A stretch of DNA of 64,000 bases from Pseudoalteromonas amylolytica (GCF_001854605.1 NZ_MKJU01000025.1:186378-250377); one strand, 5' to 3'. Shown: positions 17,398 to 27,287, counted from the first letter of the stretch. The notes: generated from the sequence alone by a model not told the origin. A program made the numbers and translations.

Positions 17398-19494
17398 ATG
17401 GAATTTAAAGCGGTTTTAGCACAGCTCAACAAAGATAAAAAAGAATACGCCAAAGGTGTTGGTACACCGTTGCTGGTATTGGCGGCTTTGGGGATGGTGA
17501 TACTACCCCTACCACCTTTTTTGCTGGATATTCTATTTTCTTTCAACATTGCATTAGCTTTAGTGGTGTTACTGGTGACGGTATACACCATGAAGCCACT
17601 AGAGTTTGGCATGTTTCCAGCCGTTTTGCTCATTGCGACTATCATGCGCTTGGCTCTAAATGTTGCCAGTACTCGGGTAGTACTATTGGAAGGTCACAAC
17701 GGCGGTGACGCCGCGGGTAAAGTGATTGAAGCATTTGGGTCAGTTGTAATTGGAGGTAACTACGCTGTCGGTCTTGTGGTTTTCCTGATCTTAATCATTA
17801 TCAACTTCGTGGTTATTACCAAGGGTGCGGGGCGTATTTCAGAAGTTTCAGCACGTTTCACATTAGATGCTATGCCTGGTAAGCAGATGGCGATTGACGC
17901 CGATTTGAATGCGGGTTTTATCAGTGCGGATGATGCCAGAGCAAGACGTGAAGAAGTGACACGTGAAGCCGATTTTTATGGTTCGATGGATGGTGCCAGT
18001 AAATTTGTAAAAGGAGATGCGATAGCAGGTATTGTGATTCTTGCTATTAACATTATTGGCGGTTTGTTTGTTGGTATGATCCAACATGATTTGCCTTTTA
18101 GCCGTGCAATGGAAGTGTACACATTGCTAACGATTGGTGATGGCTTGGTTGCCCAGCTTCCTTCACTGTTGCTATCTATTGGTACTGCGATTGTTGTTAC
18201 CCGTCAAAATGAATCCCATAACATGGGTGATCAATTCAAAACGCAATTAGGAAACGAAAAATCCTTATTTATCGCTTCTGGTATTTTAATTGTTATGGGT
18301 CTCGTACCGGGAATGCCTCACTTTGCATTCTTGAGCTTAGGCGCATTACTTGGGTATTTGGCTTACTTTACCCAAAAACAGAAAAAAGATGCGGCGCAAA
18401 ATGCCGCCGAAGAAGAAGCCAAGGGTACTGCTGTGGCTAATAAACAAGAGCAAAAAGAACTTGGCTGGGACGATGTTCAACCTGTTGATGTGATTGGCTT
18501 AGAAGTGGGTTATCGTTTGATTCCACTTGTGGACCAGTCACAAGGTGGGGAGCTATTGAACCGCATTAAGGGGGTACGTAAAAAGCTATCTCAAGAACTG
18601 GGTTTCTTGGTACCACCGGTACATATTCGCGACAATTTAGAACTAGATCCAAATGCTTACAACATTACCTTAATGGGTGTGGGTTCTGGTGAAGGGGAGC
18701 TCAAGCATGGCGATGAGCTCGCTATTAATCCGGGTCAGGTATTCGGTCCAATTAAAGGTATTGAAACAAAAGACCCTGCGTTTGGTCTAGACGCAGTGTG
18801 GATCAAGCCAGAACAAAAAGACGAAGCACATTCGTTAGGCTATACCGTAGTGGATGCAGCCACTGTCGTTGCGACCCATATTAGTCAGTTGCTGACAAAT
18901 AATGCTGCTTTGCTGTTAGGTCATGAAGAAGTACAGAACTTATTAGACATGCTTGCTAAGAGCCATCCACGCTTAGTCGAAGGCTTAGTGCCTGACGTGT
19001 TACCACTTACAACAGTGGTAAAAGTTCTACAAAATCTACTTAACGAAGGCGTTGCAATTAGAGATATGCGTTCGATTGTACAAACGCTTGTTGAGTATGG
19101 ACCACGTAGCCAAGACCCAGATGTACTAACGGCTGCGGTAAGAATTTCGCTACGCAGACTTATCGTTCAAGATGCCGTTGGTAATGCTGATGAAATCCCT
19201 GTCATAACATTGGCACCTGAGTTGGAACAGATGTTGCATCAGTCACTTCAGAACGCAGGTGATGAAGGGGCAGGTATCGAACCAGGCCTTGCAGAGCGGC
19301 TTCAAAACTCTTTGAGAGAAGCGCATCAAACGCAAGAAATGCTAGGTGACCCGTCCATTTTATTAACCTCAGGTATGTTAAGAAGTGTGCTTTCAAGATT
19401 TGTTAAACATACGATCCCCGGCCTTCGTGTGATGTCATATCAAGAAGTGCCAGATGAAAGACAAATTAAGATTGTGAGCTCAGTTGGACAGTAA
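17398..19494 (+). CDS. flhA: Flagellar export gate protein FlhA
   Basis: Largest export-gate subunit; forms the nonameric cytoplasmic ring that receives chaperone-cargo complexes and couples export to the proton motive force. 698 residues: eight membrane helices in the first half, the conserved cytoplasmic loop (KGAGRISEVSARFTLDAMPG), then a cytoplasmic domain from about residue 350. The ribosome binding site is weak. A sigma-54 promoter immediately precedes the gene. Confidence 0.97.
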   Translation: MEFKAVLAQLNKDKKEYAKGVGTPLLVLAALGMVILPLPPFLLDILFSFNIALALVVLLVTVYTMKPLEFGMFPAVLLIATIMRLALNVASTRVVLLEGHNGGDAAGKVIEAFGSVVIGGNYAVGLVVFLILIIINFVVITKGAGRISEVSARFTLDAMPGKQMAIDADLNAGFISADDARARREEVTREADFYGSMDGASKFVKGDAIAGIVILAINIIGGLFVGMIQHDLPFSRAMEVYTLLTIGDGLVAQLPSLLLSIGTAIVVTRQNESHNMGDQFKTQLGNEKSLFIASGILIVMGLVPGMPHFAFLSLGALLGYLAYFTQKQKKDAAQNAAEEEAKGTAVANKQEQKELGWDDVQPVDVIGLEVGYRLIPLVDQSQGGELLNRIKGVRKKLSQELGFLVPPVHIRDNLELDPNAYNITLMGVGSGEGELKHGDELAINPGQVFGPIKGIETKDPAFGLDAVWIKPEQKDEAHSLGYTVVDAATVVATHISQLLTNNAALLLGHEEVQNLLDMLAKSHPRLVEGLVPDVLPLTTVVKVLQNLLNEGVAIRDMRSIVQTLVEYGPRSQDPDVLTAAVRISLRRLIVQDAVGNADEIPVITLAPELEQMLHQSLQNAGDEGAGIEPGLAERLQNSLREAHQTQEMLGDPSILLTSGMLRSVLSRFVKHTIPGLRVMSYQEVPDERQIKIVSSVGQ

Positions 19495-19515
19495 TAGGAT
19501 TTAAGGGGTTGTAAC

Positions 19516-20988
19516 ATGAAGATCAAACGTTTTTTTGCCAAAGATATGCGAACAGCACTAAAAGAAGTGAAAGAAGAGCTTGGTGTAGATGCTGTAATTA
19601 TGTCGAATAAGAAATTGGCCGATGGCGTCGAGATTGTCGCCGCAATTGATAATGATCGCGCACCAGCAACGCCTAAGCCGAGTGTACAAGAAGCGCCTCA
19701 GCAACAGCCTCCTCGCTCTACAGCGCCTCGTTTTGTGCGTCCAGAGCCTCAGCAAGCACGTCCAGAGCCACAAGCGCAAGTGGCAGACAGCTTAGAGGCG
19801 CTATTAGAGCGTCAAGCACCGCGCCCTCGTTCGCCACAGCTTGCCTCAATGTTTTCACAATCTGGTATTGATACCGAGCAAGTGTTCAAATCTCGTCAGC
19901 AACAAGCTGAGATACATAACCCTAACTATGAACAAGAGCGTTTTCAGCAGCCCAAACCTAGTCACAGTACACCAGCACAAACATCAAACTGGCAGTTTGA
20001 TGATGAACTAGAATCTGGCTTTGGTGATGACATGGAGCACAGCGACCCTAAGCATGATGAAATGTCATCCATGCGTGAAGAAATGAATGCCATTCGTCAA
20101 CTTCTTGAACATCAAGTTTCTGGCCTAATGAAGCAAGAGATGGCGCGTCGCGACCCGACTCGTGCATGCTTAATTGACCGCCTACAAGGAATGGGTATTG
20201 ACGCTGATGTAGCTGAACAAATGGCGTGTTTTATTCCAGATGATGTATCCCGCAAAGAAGCTTGGAATGCGTTACTTAACATGGTTGTAAACCAGATGCA
20301 TACGACCAATAACGACATTCTTCGCCAAGGTGGAGTGTTTGCTTTTGTAGGACCTACAGGGGTTGGCAAAACGACTACTGTTGCCAAACTAGCAGCGTTA
20401 GGCGCACAGAAATTTGGTGCTGACAAAGTAGCTCTAATTACAACCGATACGTATCGTATTGGTGCATATGAGCAGCTCTCTACATATGGTCGAATTATCG
20501 GCTGTCCAGTGAAGCAAGTAAAAGATGCGAATGAACTGGCTGAAGTGTTGTACCACTTGCGCAATAAGCGACTAGTATTAATAGATACAGCTGGAATGAG
20601 CCAAAGAGATTTGCGTTTAACCGAACAGTTGAATACTTTAATGCGTAGCACTCGCGTTGACATTCGTAGTTATTTAGTATTAAGTGCGACTTCACAAATG
20701 CACGTGTTACAAGAGACGGTTCGCCATTTCCAAAAAGTGAACCTAACTGGCTGTATTTTTACTAAACTTGATGAGTGTCTAAGTTTGGGTGAGATTATTA
20801 GTATAGCGATTCAAAATCGTTTACCAATAGGGTATCTTACCAATGGACAGCGAGTTCCAGAAGATATTCGCGTAGCAAATGCACAAAAGCTAGTCAAAAA
20901 GGCTGAGCAATTGTATTTAAAAAGAATAAAAGCACAACATTCGAGACCTGTACCAGTAGCGTCTCAGACAGTAGGAATGTATGATTAA
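19516..20988 (+). CDS. flhF: Polar flagellum placement GTPase FlhF
   Basis: SRP-family GTPase that recruits the first flagellar parts to the cell pole. 490 residues: an N-terminal B domain (MKIKRFFAKDMRTALKEVKE), a Pro/Gln/Arg-rich linker of about 120 residues, and an NG GTPase domain with P-loop GPTGVGKTT (from residue 279), the DTAG-type box (LIDTAGMSQRD) and TKLDE. Overlaps flhG by eight bases. Its presence indicates a polar flagellum. Confidence 0.96.
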   Translation: MKIKRFFAKDMRTALKEVKEELGVDAVIMSNKKLADGVEIVAAIDNDRAPATPKPSVQEAPQQQPPRSTAPRFVRPEPQQARPEPQAQVADSLEALLERQAPRPRSPQLASMFSQSGIDTEQVFKSRQQQAEIHNPNYEQERFQQPKPSHSTPAQTSNWQFDDELESGFGDDMEHSDPKHDEMSSMREEMNAIRQLLEHQVSGLMKQEMARRDPTRACLIDRLQGMGIDADVAEQMACFIPDDVSRKEAWNALLNMVVNQMHTTNNDILRQGGVFAFVGPTGVGKTTTVAKLAALGAQKFGADKVALITTDTYRIGAYEQLSTYGRIIGCPVKQVKDANELAEVLYHLRNKRLVLIDTAGMSQRDLRLTEQLNTLMRSTRVDIRSYLVLSATSQMHVLQETVRHFQKVNLTGCIFTKLDECLSLGEIISIAIQNRLPIGYLTNGQRVPEDIRVANAQKLVKKAEQLYLKRIKAQHSRPVPVASQTVGMYD

Positions 20989-21841
20989 CACAGTATTAGA
21001 TCAAGCAAGTGGCCTGCGTAAAATGAGTCAAAATAGTAATCACGGTGTTAAGGTTATCGCGGTAACGGGCGGTAAAGGCGGAGTGGGTAAAACCAATGTA
21101 TCTTTGAATACCGCAATTGCGCTGGGCCAGCAAGGAAACCGGGTATTGGTACTCGATGCCGACTTGGGGTTGGCAAACTGTGATGTGATGTTGGGTTTAA
21201 GAGTCGAAAAGAATTTGTCACACGTTTTGTCGGGCGAATGCGAATTAGACGAAATATTGGTAGAAGGTCCTGCTGGTATAAAAATCGTTCCTGCAACATC
21301 GGGCTCACAAAACATGGTGGAGTTGACGCCTGCTGAACATGCTGGCTTAATTCGCGCATTTAGTGAACTCAATACTGAGTTTGATATCTTAATTGTCGAT
21401 ACTGCCGCAGGTATTTCCGATATGGTATTAAGCTTTTCTCGTGCTGCACAGGATGTCGTAGTGGTGGTGTGTGATGAGCCAACATCTATTACTGATGCCT
21501 ATGCACTAATAAAAGTATTAAGCCGTGAGCATGGCGTTTATAGATTTAAAATTGTGGCTAACATGGTGCGTAGTTTACGAGAAGGACAGGAATTGTTTGC
21601 TAAACTGTCTAAGGTAACAGACAGGTTTTTAGATGTGGCTCTAGAACTTGTTGCAACGATCCCGTTTGATGAAAATATGCGGAAGTCTTCAAGACGTCAA
21701 AAAACCATCGTAGAACTCTTCCCTAACTCACCAGCAGCAGTTGCATTTAGAGGTCTAGCTAGCAAGGCCGTGAAATGGCCCATTCCACATCAACCGTCAG
21801 GGCATCTTGAGTTTTTTATTGAACAACTTGTCAATGGGTAA
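20981..21841 (+). CDS. flhG: Flagellar number regulator FlhG (FleN)
   Basis: MinD-like ATPase that limits flagellar number by acting on FlhF and on the master regulator FlrA. 286 residues. The N-terminus holds the DQASGLR helix (residues 7-13), known in this family as the activator of FlhF GTPase. The deviant Walker A is GGKGGVGKT (30-38), and the C-terminus has the amphipathic helix region. Starts inside flhF, ends two bases before fliA. Confidence 0.95.
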   Translation: MINTVLDQASGLRKMSQNSNHGVKVIAVTGGKGGVGKTNVSLNTAIALGQQGNRVLVLDADLGLANCDVMLGLRVEKNLSHVLSGECELDEILVEGPAGIKIVPATSGSQNMVELTPAEHAGLIRAFSELNTEFDILIVDTAAGISDMVLSFSRAAQDVVVVVCDEPTSITDAYALIKVLSREHGVYRFKIVANMVRSLREGQELFAKLSKVTDRFLDVALELVATIPFDENMRKSSRRQKTIVELFPNSPAAVAFRGLASKAVKWPIPHQPSGHLEFFIEQLVNG

Positions 21842-21843
21842 CT

Positions 21844-22578
21844 ATGGCATCATCGGTGAGTAAAGCGATGGGGTATCAAACATCAGAACATCTACATAAG
21901 GTGGTAGAGCGACATGCGCCACTTGTAAAAAAAGTGGCATGTCACTTATTGGCTCGGCTGCCTGCTAATATTTTGCTAGATGATTTGATGCAATCTGGCA
22001 TGATTGGTCTGATTGAAGCAACCAAGAACTTTGATGCCTCAAAGGGAGCAAGTTTCGAGACTTTTGCTGGCATTCGCATTCGTGGCGCTATGCTGGATGA
22101 AATTCGTCGAGGCGACTGGGCACCTCGTTCAGTGCACCGTAAAAGCCGCATGGTTGCAGAAGCTATTGCTGAACTTGAATCCCTCCTCAATCGAGAACCA
22201 AAAGATACTGAAATAGCTGAAAAACTTGCTATTACTCTGGATGAGTACCATCATATTCTACATGATGTAAATACCAGTAAAGTTATAGGTATTGAGGACT
22301 TAGGTGTAGATGAAGACGTCATTTCGCCTGCAGACAATGATTTATCGCTAGACAAACCATTTAATAACGTTAAAAATGAACGCTTTAACGAATCGTTGGT
22401 GGCAGCGATAAAATCTTTGCCAGAAAGAGACGCCCTAGTGTTGTCGCTTTATTACAACGATGAAATGAATTTAAAAGAAATCGGCCAGATACTAGATGTA
22501 AGTGAATCTCGTGTTAGCCAAATTCATGGGCAGGCAATGATAAGGCTTCGTGCCAAGATCAATGACTGGGTAAATTAG
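21844..22578 (+). CDS. fliA: Flagellar sigma factor FliA (sigma-28)
   Basis: RNA polymerase sigma factor for late flagellar genes (flagellin, motor, some chemotaxis genes). 244 residues: regions 2 (DDLMQSGMIGLIEATKNFD and TFAGIRIRGAMLDEIRRGDW), 3 and 4 (MNLKEIGQILDVSESRVSQ). The anti-sigma factor gene flgM is not in this window. Sits directly after flhG, before cheY. Confidence 0.96.
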   Translation: MASSVSKAMGYQTSEHLHKVVERHAPLVKKVACHLLARLPANILLDDLMQSGMIGLIEATKNFDASKGASFETFAGIRIRGAMLDEIRRGDWAPRSVHRKSRMVAEAIAELESLLNREPKDTEIAEKLAITLDEYHHILHDVNTSKVIGIEDLGVDEDVISPADNDLSLDKPFNNVKNERFNESLVAAIKSLPERDALVLSLYYNDEMNLKEIGQILDVSESRVSQIHGQAMIRLRAKINDWVN

Positions 22579-22617
22579 AGTAAAAAATAATAGGTTCAAA
22601 CCTCACTGGAGGATGTT

Positions 22618-23001
22618 TTGGATAAAAACATGAAAATTCTCGTGGTTGATGATTTTTCTACAATGAGGAGAATAATCAAAAACCTGCTAAGAGATTTAGG
22701 CTTTACCAATGTACAAGAAGCTGACGATGGCAGTACTGCGCTTCCAATGCTACAAAATCAAGACTTTGATTTTGTGGTAACTGATTGGAATATGCCTGGT
22801 ATGCAAGGGATAGATCTGCTGCGCGCGATTAGAGCAGATGAGAATCTTAAGCATATCCCAGTGTTGATGGTAACAGCGGAAGCAAAGAAAGAACAAATCG
22901 TAGCGGCTGCCCAAGCTGGGGTTAATGGTTATATCGTTAAGCCTTTTACAGCAGGAACACTGAAAACTAAGTTAGAAAAAGTGTTTGAACGTTTAGGCTA
23001 A
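22618..23001 (+). CDS. cheY: Chemotaxis response regulator CheY
   Basis: Single-domain response regulator that binds FliM when phosphorylated. 127 residues. The acidic pair is D11-D12, the phosphoacceptor Asp56 (FVVTDWNMP), with a Thr in VMVTAEAK and a Lys in IVKPF. The start is TTG 22618, because GGAGG (22608-22612) is five bases upstream; the in-frame ATG at 22630 is too far from it and would cut the usual MDKNMKIL start. Confidence 0.95.
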   Translation: MDKNMKILVVDDFSTMRRIIKNLLRDLGFTNVQEADDGSTALPMLQNQDFDFVVTDWNMPGMQGIDLLRAIRADENLKHIPVLMVTAEAKKEQIVAAAQAGVNGYIVKPFTAGTLKTKLEKVFERLG

Positions 23002-23021
23002 TTAATAAGAAGGAGAGGCTA

Positions 23022-23804
23022 ATGTCAACGCCTTCTGTGCCTCAGATCAGCCTTGAGCAGGCAAAGCAGCTAGTTGCTTATTTGGAACAAGGTGAACAAG
23101 AAAAGGCAGATCAATTAATTTTGGAAGCTGCCAACAAAGAGCAATCAGAGTTGTTTGCTGAGGTGGGTAAATTAACTCGCCAACTGCATGAATCTTTGAA
23201 AAACTTTGAACTCGACACGCGTCTTGCTGATTTGACGACTGATGCCATCCCCGATGCTAAACAACGTTTAAACTATGTCATGGAAATGACAGAAAATGCC
23301 GCCAACAAAACCATGGATGCAGTTGAGGCGAGTCTTCCGTTAGCCCAAGAGCTAGCAGATGACTTATCGAATATTAAACCAACTTGGGACCGCCTTATGC
23401 GGCGTGACATTCAGCTAGGAGAGTTTAAGTCTTTATGTCACGATTTAGACAAGTTTATGCAGGGGTCACAAACACGTACAGATGAATTACAAAGTTTGAT
23501 GACAAATGTATTAATGGCTCAAGACTATCAAGATTTGACAGGGCAAGTTATTCGTCGGGTTATAGAGCTAGTTAGAGAAGTCGAAGATAGCCTAATTAAT
23601 TTATTAACCGTTTTTGGCACCACGGACGAGCTACCGAGCAAGAAGAAAGGTTCTGAAGCTCAGGTCGCTGCGAAAAGTGAGGTTGATATTGACGTAAATG
23701 AAATTTCAGGGCCAGAAGGTCCCATTATTGATGCTGAAGCGCGAGATGATGTTGTTTCAGGTCAAGATGAAGTGGATGATTTACTGTCAAGTTTAGGCTT
23801 CTAA
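23022..23804 (+). CDS. cheZ: CheY phosphatase CheZ
   Basis: Dephosphorylates CheY-P. 260 residues, long helical hairpin with the catalytic region VLMAQDYQDLTGQVIRRV (active Gln in the QDLTGQ part). A linker with acidic repeats leads to the C-terminal CheY-tethering helix QDEVDDLLSSLGF. This tail is similar in pattern to three motifs in the linker of the next gene, cheA. Good ribosome binding site (AAGGAGAG). Confidence 0.95.
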   Translation: MSTPSVPQISLEQAKQLVAYLEQGEQEKADQLILEAANKEQSELFAEVGKLTRQLHESLKNFELDTRLADLTTDAIPDAKQRLNYVMEMTENAANKTMDAVEASLPLAQELADDLSNIKPTWDRLMRRDIQLGEFKSLCHDLDKFMQGSQTRTDELQSLMTNVLMAQDYQDLTGQVIRRVIELVREVEDSLINLLTVFGTTDELPSKKKGSEAQVAAKSEVDIDVNEISGPEGPIIDAEARDDVVSGQDEVDDLLSSLGF

Positions 23805-23817
23805 TAGGAGAGTATGC

Positions 23818-26013
23818 ATGAGCTTTGAGGTCGATGAAGATATCTTACAAGACTTTCTCGTTGAAGCTGGAGAGATCCTTGAGTTACTGTCTGAACAGCT
23901 CGTAGAGTTAGAAAATAACCCTGAAGACAAAGAGCTGCTTAACGCAATTTTCCGTGGTTTTCACACAGTTAAAGGTGGTGCTGGATTTTTAAGTATGACC
24001 GAACTGGTTGATGCCTGTCATGGTGCTGAAAATGTGTTCGATGTGCTACGCCAAGGGCAACGCAAAGTTACATCAGAATTAATGGATGTCATTTTGCAAT
24101 CCCTCGATACGATTAATGAAATGTTCGCGCATATTCAAAATCGAGAGCAACCTGAACCTGCCGACCCTGCACTACTTGAAACACTTCATCAACTTAGCAA
24201 GCCGCAAACAGAAGACGAAGTCATTGATATTCCACAACAAGAAGTTATAGCTGAACAACCCTCAACCGAAGATGTCGGCGCTGATGATATTTTCTTCGAT
24301 CTGGATGCGGATGTCACTGAGTCGAACCAAGGTGACGGTAGCATCGATGAAATCACTGAAGATGAGTTTGAAAGCTTACTGGATGAGTTACATGGAGCGG
24401 GTAATGGCCCCGCAAAAGTGAGTGAAACGGCAACCAGTGATGAAACAGACAGTGACGGTGACATTACTGACGATGAATTTGATAGCCTGTTAGACGAGTT
24501 ACATGGTGTTGGCAGCTTTGGTGAAATTAGTAAGTCACAACCGGCTCCCGCTGCTGCAGCAAGCGAACCTGAGGCTCAGTCGGCAAGCAGTAGCGATGAT
24601 GAAATTAATGACGACGAATTTGAAGCGTTATTAGATGAGCTTCATGGGAAAGGAACTGCGCCGCGTTCAGTTGAAAATGCAGCACCTCCGCCTGCAGCCC
24701 CTAAAGTTGAGCAACCTAAGGAACCAGAAAAGCCAGCGCAACCTGCGAAACCAGCGGCTTCTCAACCTACAGCGCCAGCGGCGAAGAGCGCTCCTGCTCC
24801 TGCGGCTGAAAATAAAGCAGCTGCGAAAAAAGCGCCAGCAGCTCAAGCTGAAACCACAGTTCGCGTAGATACCAAGCGGCTTGATCAAATAATGAACATG
24901 GTGGGCGAGCTGGTATTAGTACGTAATCGTTTAGTGAGTTTGGCAAATAATACCAACAGCGAAGCGATGGGCAAGGCCATTTCAAATTTAGATGTGGTGA
25001 CGGCTGACTTGCAAGGTGCGGTAATGAAAACGCGCATGCAGCCGATTAAAAAAGTATTTGGTCGTTTCCCACGAGTTGTTAGAGACTTAGCTAGAAGTCT
25101 GAAAAAAGATATAAACTTGGTATTGGAAGGTGAAGACACCGATTTAGATAAAAACTTGGTAGAAGCACTGGCAGACCCGCTTGTTCACCTTGTGCGTAAT
25201 TCTGTCGATCACGGCATCGAAATGCCTAGCGTACGTGAAGCCGCGGGTAAATCACGTACAGGTACTGTGACGTTGTCTGCATCTCAAGAGGGGGATCATA
25301 TCTTGCTAACCATTCGCGATGATGGTGCGGGTATGGACCCTGAAAAGCTCAAGAAGATAGCAATTAGTAAGGGCGTGATAGATTCGGACCAAGCTAGTCG
25401 GTTATCGGACACTGAGGCATACAACTTAATCTTCGCGCCGGGCTTTTCAACCAAAGAAGAAATATCTGATATTTCAGGCCGTGGTGTGGGCATGGATGTG
25501 GTAAAAACTAAAATCACCCAACTCAATGGCTCAGTTAATATCCAATCTGAGTTAGGAGTGGGTACTATTTTAGAAATAAAAGTACCGCTGACCTTAGCTA
25601 TTTTACCAACACTCATGGTCATTGTAGGCGAGCAAACATTTGCGTTGCCGCTTGCCGGTGTGAGTGAAATTTTCCACTTAGACTTAACCAAGACCAATAT
25701 TGTTGACGGACAGTTGACGATAATCGTACGTGAAAAAGCGATTCCGTTATTTTATCTGGAACATTGGCTAGTTAAAGGTGCTGACAGAACAACCCGTAAA
25801 GCGCACGGACACGTAGTTATAGTACAAATAGGAACTAAGCAAGTTGGTTTCGTTGTTGATTCTTTGATAGGCCAAGAAGAAGTTGTAATTAAACCTCTTG
25901 ATGCACTTTTACAGGGCACACCTGGTATGGCTGGGGCAACTATTACATCGGATGGTGGTATTGCTTTGATCTTAGATGTGCCGAATATGCTCAAGCATTA
26001 TGCGGGCAAGTAG
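23818..26013 (+). CDS. cheA: Chemotaxis histidine kinase CheA
   Basis: Kinase core of the chemoreceptor array. 731 residues. P1 phosphotransfer domain with His49 (GFHTVKGGAGF). A long acidic then Ala/Pro-rich linker (about 130-345) replaces a recognisable folded P2 domain and holds three motifs of type DE(I)xxDEFxxLLDELHG at residues 177-193, 215-230 and 261-277. Then P3 dimerisation (DTKRLDQIMNMVGELVLVRN), P4 ATPase (VRNSVDHGIE, FAPGFSTKEEISDISGRGVG) and P5 CheW-like domain. In Vibrio the linker contains the region bound by ParP. A terminator hairpin follows the stop. Confidence 0.96.
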   Translation: MSFEVDEDILQDFLVEAGEILELLSEQLVELENNPEDKELLNAIFRGFHTVKGGAGFLSMTELVDACHGAENVFDVLRQGQRKVTSELMDVILQSLDTINEMFAHIQNREQPEPADPALLETLHQLSKPQTEDEVIDIPQQEVIAEQPSTEDVGADDIFFDLDADVTESNQGDGSIDEITEDEFESLLDELHGAGNGPAKVSETATSDETDSDGDITDDEFDSLLDELHGVGSFGEISKSQPAPAAAASEPEAQSASSSDDEINDDEFEALLDELHGKGTAPRSVENAAPPPAAPKVEQPKEPEKPAQPAKPAASQPTAPAAKSAPAPAAENKAAAKKAPAAQAETTVRVDTKRLDQIMNMVGELVLVRNRLVSLANNTNSEAMGKAISNLDVVTADLQGAVMKTRMQPIKKVFGRFPRVVRDLARSLKKDINLVLEGEDTDLDKNLVEALADPLVHLVRNSVDHGIEMPSVREAAGKSRTGTVTLSASQEGDHILLTIRDDGAGMDPEKLKKIAISKGVIDSDQASRLSDTEAYNLIFAPGFSTKEEISDISGRGVGMDVVKTKITQLNGSVNIQSELGVGTILEIKVPLTLAILPTLMVIVGEQTFALPLAGVSEIFHLDLTKTNIVDGQLTIIVREKAIPLFYLEHWLVKGADRTTRKAHGHVVIVQIGTKQVGFVVDSLIGQEEVVIKPLDALLQGTPGMAGATITSDGGIALILDVPNMLKHYAGK
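24346..24648 (+). repeat. Three acidic leucine motifs in the CheA linker
   Basis: Coding repeats at 24346-24396, 24460-24507 and 24598-24648, spaced 38 and 46 codons. Shared core is DEF-(E/D)-(S/A)-LLDELHG. The DNA copies differ by synonymous changes, so they are old repeats kept at protein level. Pattern resembles the CheY-binding peptides of FliM (DEIDALLHG) and CheZ (DEVDDLLSSLGF). Confidence 0.8.
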
Positions 26014-26037
26014 AGTTTCTAAATAAGAGTTAGACAC

Positions 26038-26062
26038 AGTGGTGCCTTGCGCACCACTTTTT
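26038..26062 (+). terminator. Intrinsic terminator between cheA and cheB
   Basis: Perfect stem GTGGTGC (26039-26045) / GCACCAC (26051-26057), loop CTTGC, followed by five T residues; A26038 can add one more pair. It lies 25 bases after the cheA stop and 16 bases before the cheB start. Confidence 0.75.
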
Positions 26063-26077
26063 AGATCTGAATATTTA

Positions 26078-27223
26078 ATGAGCGTGCCAATGGCAGTTAA
26101 AGTGTTAGTAGTTGATGACTCAAGTTTTTTTCGCCGTAGAGTGAGCGAAATTCTTGAGCTAGATAGTGATATCAAGGTGATTGATTTTGCCGTTAACGGT
26201 AAGGAAGCTGTTGAAAAAGCCGCGCAGTTAAAGCCTGACGTGATCACCATGGATGTGGAAATGCCGGTATTGGATGGTATTAGTGCCGTAAAACAGATTA
26301 TGGCCTCCAATCCTACACCAATCCTAATGTTTTCGTCTTTGACTAGGGAAGGGGCAAGTGCCACTCTAGATGCTTTAGATGCAGGGGCATTGGATTTTCT
26401 ACCAAAGAAGTTTGAAGATATTGCTCGCAATAGCGAAGAAGCAATAAAGTCTTTACAGAATAAAGTAAAAGAGATTGGTCGCCGCCGCTTACCTCGATTT
26501 GTCAGTCCCTTTGCTACAAGGCAAGCGAGTAAGCCTGCCACGAGTCAAGAGCTTGATAGCAATACCAGTATTAGTCAGCCGGATAGAACGTTTCAGCGTG
26601 CTGCGCCCGTAAGTGGTTCTAGTGCTTCACTTAAGGCGTCGGGCAAGAAGTATCAGGTTGTTGCAATTGGTACATCAACAGGTGGTCCTGTTGCATTACA
26701 GACTATTTTAACGCAGCTACCAAGCAACTTTCCTCATCCGATATTACTTATCCAACACATGCCTGCTGCGTTTACGCCCGCATTCGCCAGCCGTTTGAAC
26801 AGCTTGTGTAAAATAAGAGTCAAAGAAGCACAGCAGGGCGATCGTCTAGAGCCTGGCGTTGCCTATTTAGCGCCGGGTGGCCAGCAAATGATGGTTGAAG
26901 CGAGGGGGTCTAGTAAGACGCTCCGCGTTTTTGAAGACGATAGCCCACGTATCACCTATAAGCCAAGTGTTGATGTAACATTTGCCAGTGCTGCTAAGGC
27001 ATATCATGGCGATGTATTGGCAATCGTCCTAACGGGAATGGGGGCCGATGGGCGTGATGGTGCACGTATGCTCAAACAAGTGGGGGCAACGATTTGGGCT
27101 CAAGACGAAAAAACCTGTGTTGTGTATGGAATGCCGCAAGCTGTTGCCAATGCTGGCCTTGCATCTGAGCATATCGCTTTACCAGAGGTTGCTGCAAGGC
27201 TAAACAAAGAGGTTGGGTGTTAG
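26078..27223 (+). CDS. cheB: Chemoreceptor methylesterase CheB
   Basis: Response regulator with a methylesterase/glutamine deamidase domain that resets receptors. About 381 residues: receiver with D13-D14 and Asp59 ([12 protein letters not shown]), a Ser-rich linker, and the catalytic domain with Ser in GTSTGGP, His in LIQHMPAAF and Asp in [10 protein letters not shown]. The ATG at 26078 or 26090 starts the protein; an in-frame start at 26039 lies within the terminator stem and is rejected. No strong ribosome binding site is visible. No cheR is seen nearby. Confidence 0.94.
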   Translation: MSVPMAVKVLVVDDSSFFRRRVSEILELDSDIKVIDFAVNGKEAVEKAAQLKPDVITMDVEMPVLDGISAVKQIMASNPTPILMFSSLTREGASATLDALDAGALDFLPKKFEDIARNSEEAIKSLQNKVKEIGRRRLPRFVSPFATRQASKPATSQELDSNTSISQPDRTFQRAAPVSGSSASLKASGKKYQVVAIGTSTGGPVALQTILTQLPSNFPHPILLIQHMPAAFTPAFASRLNSLCKIRVKEAQQGDRLEPGVAYLAPGGQQMMVEARGSSKTLRVFEDDSPRITYKPSVDVTFASAAKAYHGDVLAIVLTGMGADGRDGARMLKQVGATIWAQDEKTCVVYGMPQAVANAGLASEHIALPEVAARLNKEVGC

Positions 27224-27287
27224 CTGTAGATGCCAGTAAGCAAATAACAACAAAAATAAGCGCAAAACTTGGAGAATGCATTAGCTC

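Noticed and set aside
22590..22605. AGGTT-CA-AACCT hairpin before cheY as a terminator
   Set aside because: Only five A/T-rich pairs with a two-base loop and no T-run.
24346..24648. CheA linker repeats as a DNA-level tandem repeat or recent duplication
   Set aside because: The copies are unequally spaced and differ at many synonymous positions, which fits selection on the protein motif, not a recent DNA duplication.
24635..24888. Overlapping reading frames on both strands inside cheA with Arg/Leu-rich products
   Set aside because: They arise from the Ala/Pro-rich low-complexity linker of CheA read in other frames; no start signals or family likeness.
26039..26077. Longer CheB N-terminus starting at 26039
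   Set aside because: The extra residues are encoded by the terminator hairpin and T-run; the conserved receiver domain starts after 26078.
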